Assembly (NCBI GenBank): GCA_903933395.1
Contig: CAIZKA010000116.1
Location: forward strand, 1-7,933
Direction: 5' to 3'
Length of the DNA stretch: 7,933 nt
DNA from: an uncultured beta proteobacterium
GTDB lineage: Bacteria; Pseudomonadota; Gammaproteobacteria; Burkholderiales; Rhodocyclaceae
Both the position numbers and the translations under genes were made by a program. Under the pieces are notes generated by a model that was not told where the DNA came from, did no database searches, and worked only from the letters and a program-made list of their open reading frames with translations. Shown one piece after another: positions 5,840-7,933 of the stretch; the first letter of the stretch is position 1, and each line of letters starts with the position of its first letter.

Positions 5840-6850
5840 ATGATTACAAAGGGTGTATTTCCAGGAACCCGGATGCGCCGCATGCGCCGCGACGATTTCT
5901 CCCGACGTCTTATGCGTGAGCACACACTGACGGCTGGTGACCTGATTTATCCGGTCTTCGTCCTCGAGGGTGCGGGGCGTACCGAGACCGTCGCCTCGAT
6001 GCCCGGCGTCGAGCGTATGTCGCTTGACCGCCTCTTGCCGGTTGCGGAAAAGGCCTTGAAGTTGGGCGTGCCGGCGCTGGCCTTGTTTCCCGTGGTGGAT
6101 GCCAGCCGGAAAACTCCCGGGGCGGAAGAGGCATGGAATCCGGCGGGCCTGGTGCCCACGGTGGTGGCACGCCTCAAGGCGGAGTTTCCGGAACTCGGCG
6201 TGATTACGGACGTTGCGCTGGACCCCTATACCAGCCACGGCCAGGACGGCCTGATCGATCCGGCCGATCCGCGCGGCTACGTGATGAACGACGAGACGCT
6301 CGAAGCCCTGGCCAAACAGGCACTGTGCCATGCGCGCGCCGGTGCCGATGTGGTCGCTCCGTCGGACATGATGGACGGCCGCATCGGCCGCATCCGTGCC
6401 ACGCTGGATGCCGAGAAGCTGATCCACACCCGCATTCTGGCCTATTCGGCGAAGTACGCCTCGGCGTTCTATGGCCCCTTCCGCGATGCCGTCGGTTCGG
6501 CGGGCAACCTGGGCAAGGGCAACAAGTACACTTACCAGATGGATCCGGGCAACAGCGATGAAGCGATCCGCGAAGTGGCGCTGGACATCGCCGAAGGTGC
6601 CGACATGGTGATGGTCAAGCCCGGCATGCCCTATCTCGACATCGTGCGCCGGGTGAAGGACGAGTTCGGTGTGCCGACCTATGCCTATCAGGTCAGCGGC
6701 GAATACGCGATGCTCAAGGCCGCCGCGCAGAATGGCTGGCTGGCGCACGACGCGGTGATGATGGAGGCGCTGCTGTCCTTCAAACGCGCCGGCTGCGACG
6801 GAATCCTGAGCTACTTCGCGCTTGAGGCGGCAACCCTGCTCAAGGCCTGA
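5840..6850 (+). CDS. hemB: Porphobilinogen synthase (delta-aminolevulinic acid dehydratase), zinc-less type
   Basis: Cytoplasmic enzyme that condenses two 5-aminolevulinate molecules into porphobilinogen, the second common step of tetrapyrrole synthesis. 336 residues, full length. The two Schiff-base lysines are K205 (LAYSAKYASAFYGPF) and K260 (MVMVKPGMPYLD). Other family landmarks are the N-terminal RMRRMRRDDFSRRL arm, PSDMMDGRIGRIR (174-186) and YQVSGEYAM. The metal-site segment reads DVALDPYTSHGQDG (124-137). The three cysteines of zinc enzymes are replaced by A126, D128 and D136, as in the Pseudomonas and plant-like enzymes. These do not need catalytic zinc and are stimulated by magnesium at an allosteric site. 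That property is inferred here from family knowledge. The ATG at 5840 has AAGG 8 nt upstream. hemB follows engB on the same strand and converges on slmA. Confidence 0.97.
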   Translation: MITKGVFPGTRMRRMRRDDFSRRLMREHTLTAGDLIYPVFVLEGAGRTETVASMPGVERMSLDRLLPVAEKALKLGVPALALFPVVDASRKTPGAEEAWNPAGLVPTVVARLKAEFPELGVITDVALDPYTSHGQDGLIDPADPRGYVMNDETLEALAKQALCHARAGADVVAPSDMMDGRIGRIRATLDAEKLIHTRILAYSAKYASAFYGPFRDAVGSAGNLGKGNKYTYQMDPGNSDEAIREVALDIAEGADMVMVKPGMPYLDIVRRVKDEFGVPTYAYQVSGEYAMLKAAAQNGWLAHDAVMMEALLSFKRAGCDGILSYFALEAATLLKA

Positions 6851-6854
6851 GAGT

Positions 6855-6876
6855 CGGCGCCCGCGCTACGGCGCCG
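6855..6876. terminator. Hairpin between convergent hemB and slmA
   Basis: CGGCGCC (6855-6861) and GGCGCCG (6870-6876) form a perfect 7-bp GC-rich stem with an 8-nt loop, 4 bp after the hemB stop and 7 bp before the slmA stop codon. No T-run follows on either strand, so intrinsic termination would be inefficient. The location in a 33-bp convergent gap is the main support. Confidence 0.4.
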
Positions 6877-6883
6877 GTTGCGA

Positions 6884-7471
6884 TCAGCGCGCCAGGATCG
6901 GCCACTGCGCCGGCCAGTTTGCCAGCGGATCGTCCTTGAAGCCGCTTTTGACGAAGCGCTGCCAGCGGCCGACGGCGTAGCAGACCAGCAGGTCGGCGTG
7001 GGCGCCGAAATCGTGTTCGGCGGCCAGCGCGCCCTGTGCCGCGGCTACCTTCAGGCACTGCTTGAGCGTGGCTTCGATGCGATCCAGCAACTGGTTGATT
7101 CGCGCCTGCAGGCGCGGGTTCTCGTGCACCAGCGCGTCGCCCACCAGCACCCGCGTCAGGCCGCGGTTCTTCTGCGCGAAGCGCAGCAGCGAGGCGACGA
7201 TGGCTTCAGCCTGCTTGAGTCCGGATTCCTCGGCGGCCTCGATCTGGGTGATGACCGAAAACACGCCGGTCTCGATGAACTCGATCAGGCCTTCGTACAT
7301 CTGCGCCTTGCTCGCAAAGTGGCGGTAGAGCGCCGCCTCCGAGACCTGCAACTGTTTCGCCAGCAGGGCCGTGGTCACCTTGTCTGCCGCGGGGCGTTCC
7401 AGCATCTCGGCGATGGTTTGCAGGATCAGGAGCTTCTTTTCACCGACTTTGGCGGCGCGGGCTTCGTTCAT
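6884..7471 (-). CDS. slmA: Nucleoid occlusion factor SlmA, TetR-family DNA-binding protein
   Basis: In E. coli SlmA binds specific chromosomal sites and, when DNA-bound, antagonises FtsZ polymers so that the septum does not form over the nucleoid. This protein has 195 residues against 198 in E. coli. The N-terminal TetR helix-turn-helix (about 33-52, VTTALLAKQLQVSEAALYRHF) is followed by SKAQMYEGLIEFIE. The C-terminal domain retains RGLTRVLVGDAL, LQARINQLLDRIEATLKQ and a terminal RFVKSGFKDDP segment, a pattern specific to SlmA rather than to drug-responsive TetR repressors. The C-terminus (NWPAQWPILAR) also resembles SlmA. It lies 18 bp downstream of argB on the same strand, so it is probably co-transcribed. 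Upstream of the ATG only a weak GGA-type ribosome site is seen. Function is assigned by homology; no SlmA-binding site was searched for. Confidence 0.9.
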   Translation of the reverse strand: MNEARAAKVGEKKLLILQTIAEMLERPAADKVTTALLAKQLQVSEAALYRHFASKAQMYEGLIEFIETGVFSVITQIEAAEESGLKQAEAIVASLLRFAQKNRGLTRVLVGDALVHENPRLQARINQLLDRIEATLKQCLKVAAAQGALAAEHDFGAHADLLVCYAVGRWQRFVKSGFKDDPLANWPAQWPILAR

Positions 7472-7489
7472 GGCGATTTTTCCACGTGG

Positions 7490-7933
7490 TCACTTCGATT
7501 TGATCAGCGTACCGACACCTTCGTCGGTAAGGATTTCGAGCAGCAGCGCATGCTCGACGCGGCCGTCAATGATGTGCACGCCCTTGACGCCGCTGCGCGC
7601 GGCATCCAGAGCCGAACTGATCTTGGGCAGCATGCCGCCGGAGAGCGTGCCGTCGGCGACCATGTCGTCGATTTGTTTGGGCGTGATGCCGGTGATCAGA
7701 TTTCCCGACTGGTCCAGCACGCCCGGCGTGTTGGTCAGCAGCACCAGTTTTTCGGCTTTCAGCACCTCGGCGATCTTGCCGGCGACGACATCGGCATTGA
7801 TGTTGTAGGTTTCGCCTTCGCTGCCGACACCGATCGGCGCGATGACGGGGATGAAGTCGCCGGTATCGAGCAGCGCGATCAGGCTGGGGTCGATGGAAAT
7901 GATGTCGCCGACCTGGCCGATGTCGATCAGGTC
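7490..7933 (-). CDS. argB: Acetylglutamate kinase ArgB, 5'-truncated by window edge
   Basis: Cytoplasmic amino-acid-kinase-fold enzyme that phosphorylates N-acetyl-L-glutamate, the second step of arginine synthesis. The C-terminal 147 residues are visible. The frame is open to the window edge, so the GTG at 7765 is internal. Recognisable segments, N to C: DIGQVGDIISIDPSLIALL, FIPVIAPIGVG, ETYNINADVVAGKIAEVLKA (nucleotide and acetylglutamate binding region), LVLLTNTPGVLD, a GTLSGGMLPKI segment with the conserved lysine, and HIIDGRVEHALLLEILTDEGVGTLI. The full protein is usually about 290-300 residues, so about half lies beyond the window. Arginine-inhibited and insensitive forms differ mainly at the N-terminus, so feedback control cannot be judged here. 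It is followed by slmA 18 bp downstream. Confidence 0.97.
   Translation of the reverse strand, partial: DLIDIGQVGDIISIDPSLIALLDTGDFIPVIAPIGVGSEGETYNINADVVAGKIAEVLKAEKLVLLTNTPGVLDQSGNLITGITPKQIDDMVADGTLSGGMLPKISSALDAARSGVKGVHIIDGRVEHALLLEILTDEGVGTLIKSK

Noticed and set aside
5804..6748. Reverse-strand open frame of about 314 codons over hemB
   Set aside because: It is the antisense shadow of hemB, whose catalytic lysines and metal-site residues are intact.
7371..7808. Forward open frame of about 145 codons over slmA and argB
   Set aside because: It is serine-rich antisense sequence spanning two well-identified reverse genes and their junction.
1..7933. CRISPR array, tRNA, rRNA, insertion sequence, toxin-antitoxin or phage-defence module
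   Set aside because: No regularly spaced direct repeats, no RNA gene signatures, no transposase or integrase motifs and no defence-type domains were seen. Nearly all the DNA is accounted for by housekeeping genes.

Overview
This is a GC-rich, gene-dense piece of bacterial chromosome made of housekeeping genes. The protein families and gene neighbours point to a Betaproteobacterium, probably near Rhodocyclales or a related freshwater or soil group. The clues are a zinc-less (aspartate-type) HemB, a SlmA homologue directly downstream of argB, a di-haem cytochrome c4 divergent from engB with hemB following, and a bacteriohemerythrin. The order or genus is inference from family knowledge and was not tested by alignment.

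Layout, left to right. Bases 1-3596 carry a tight forward cluster: the 3' two-thirds of plsB (glycerol-3-phosphate acyltransferase, cut by the window edge), then prfA (release factor 1) 9 bp later, then prmC (release-factor glutamine methyltransferase), whose ATG overlaps the prfA stop. A forward single-domain bacteriohemerythrin with all seven iron ligands follows (GTG start at 3661). It converges on a reverse-strand cytochrome c4 gene, with a perfect 9-bp hairpin between the two. Cytochrome c4 is divergent from engB (ribosome-assembly GTPase), and the 117-bp gap holds a plausible sigma-70 promoter for the cytochrome gene.

Between engB and hemB lies the only long non-coding stretch (5563-5839). 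Its left part is a compact palindromic block with imperfect inverted ends, which looks like a dispersed intergenic repeat. Its right part is a structured, increasingly AT-rich leader to hemB. hemB (porphobilinogen synthase) then converges on a reverse-strand pair, argB (5' end outside the window) followed by slmA (nucleoid-occlusion TetR-family protein).

How the genes connect: PrmC modifies the GGQ glutamine of the release factor encoded just before it. HemB supplies tetrapyrrole precursor that ends up in haem proteins such as the cytochrome c4 encoded nearby, and hemerythrin adds a non-haem iron oxygen-binding protein. EngB and SlmA act in ribosome assembly and division control. I see no mobile-element gene, tRNA, rRNA, CRISPR array or convincing new multi-gene system. 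The least explained DNA is the engB-hemB intergenic region.
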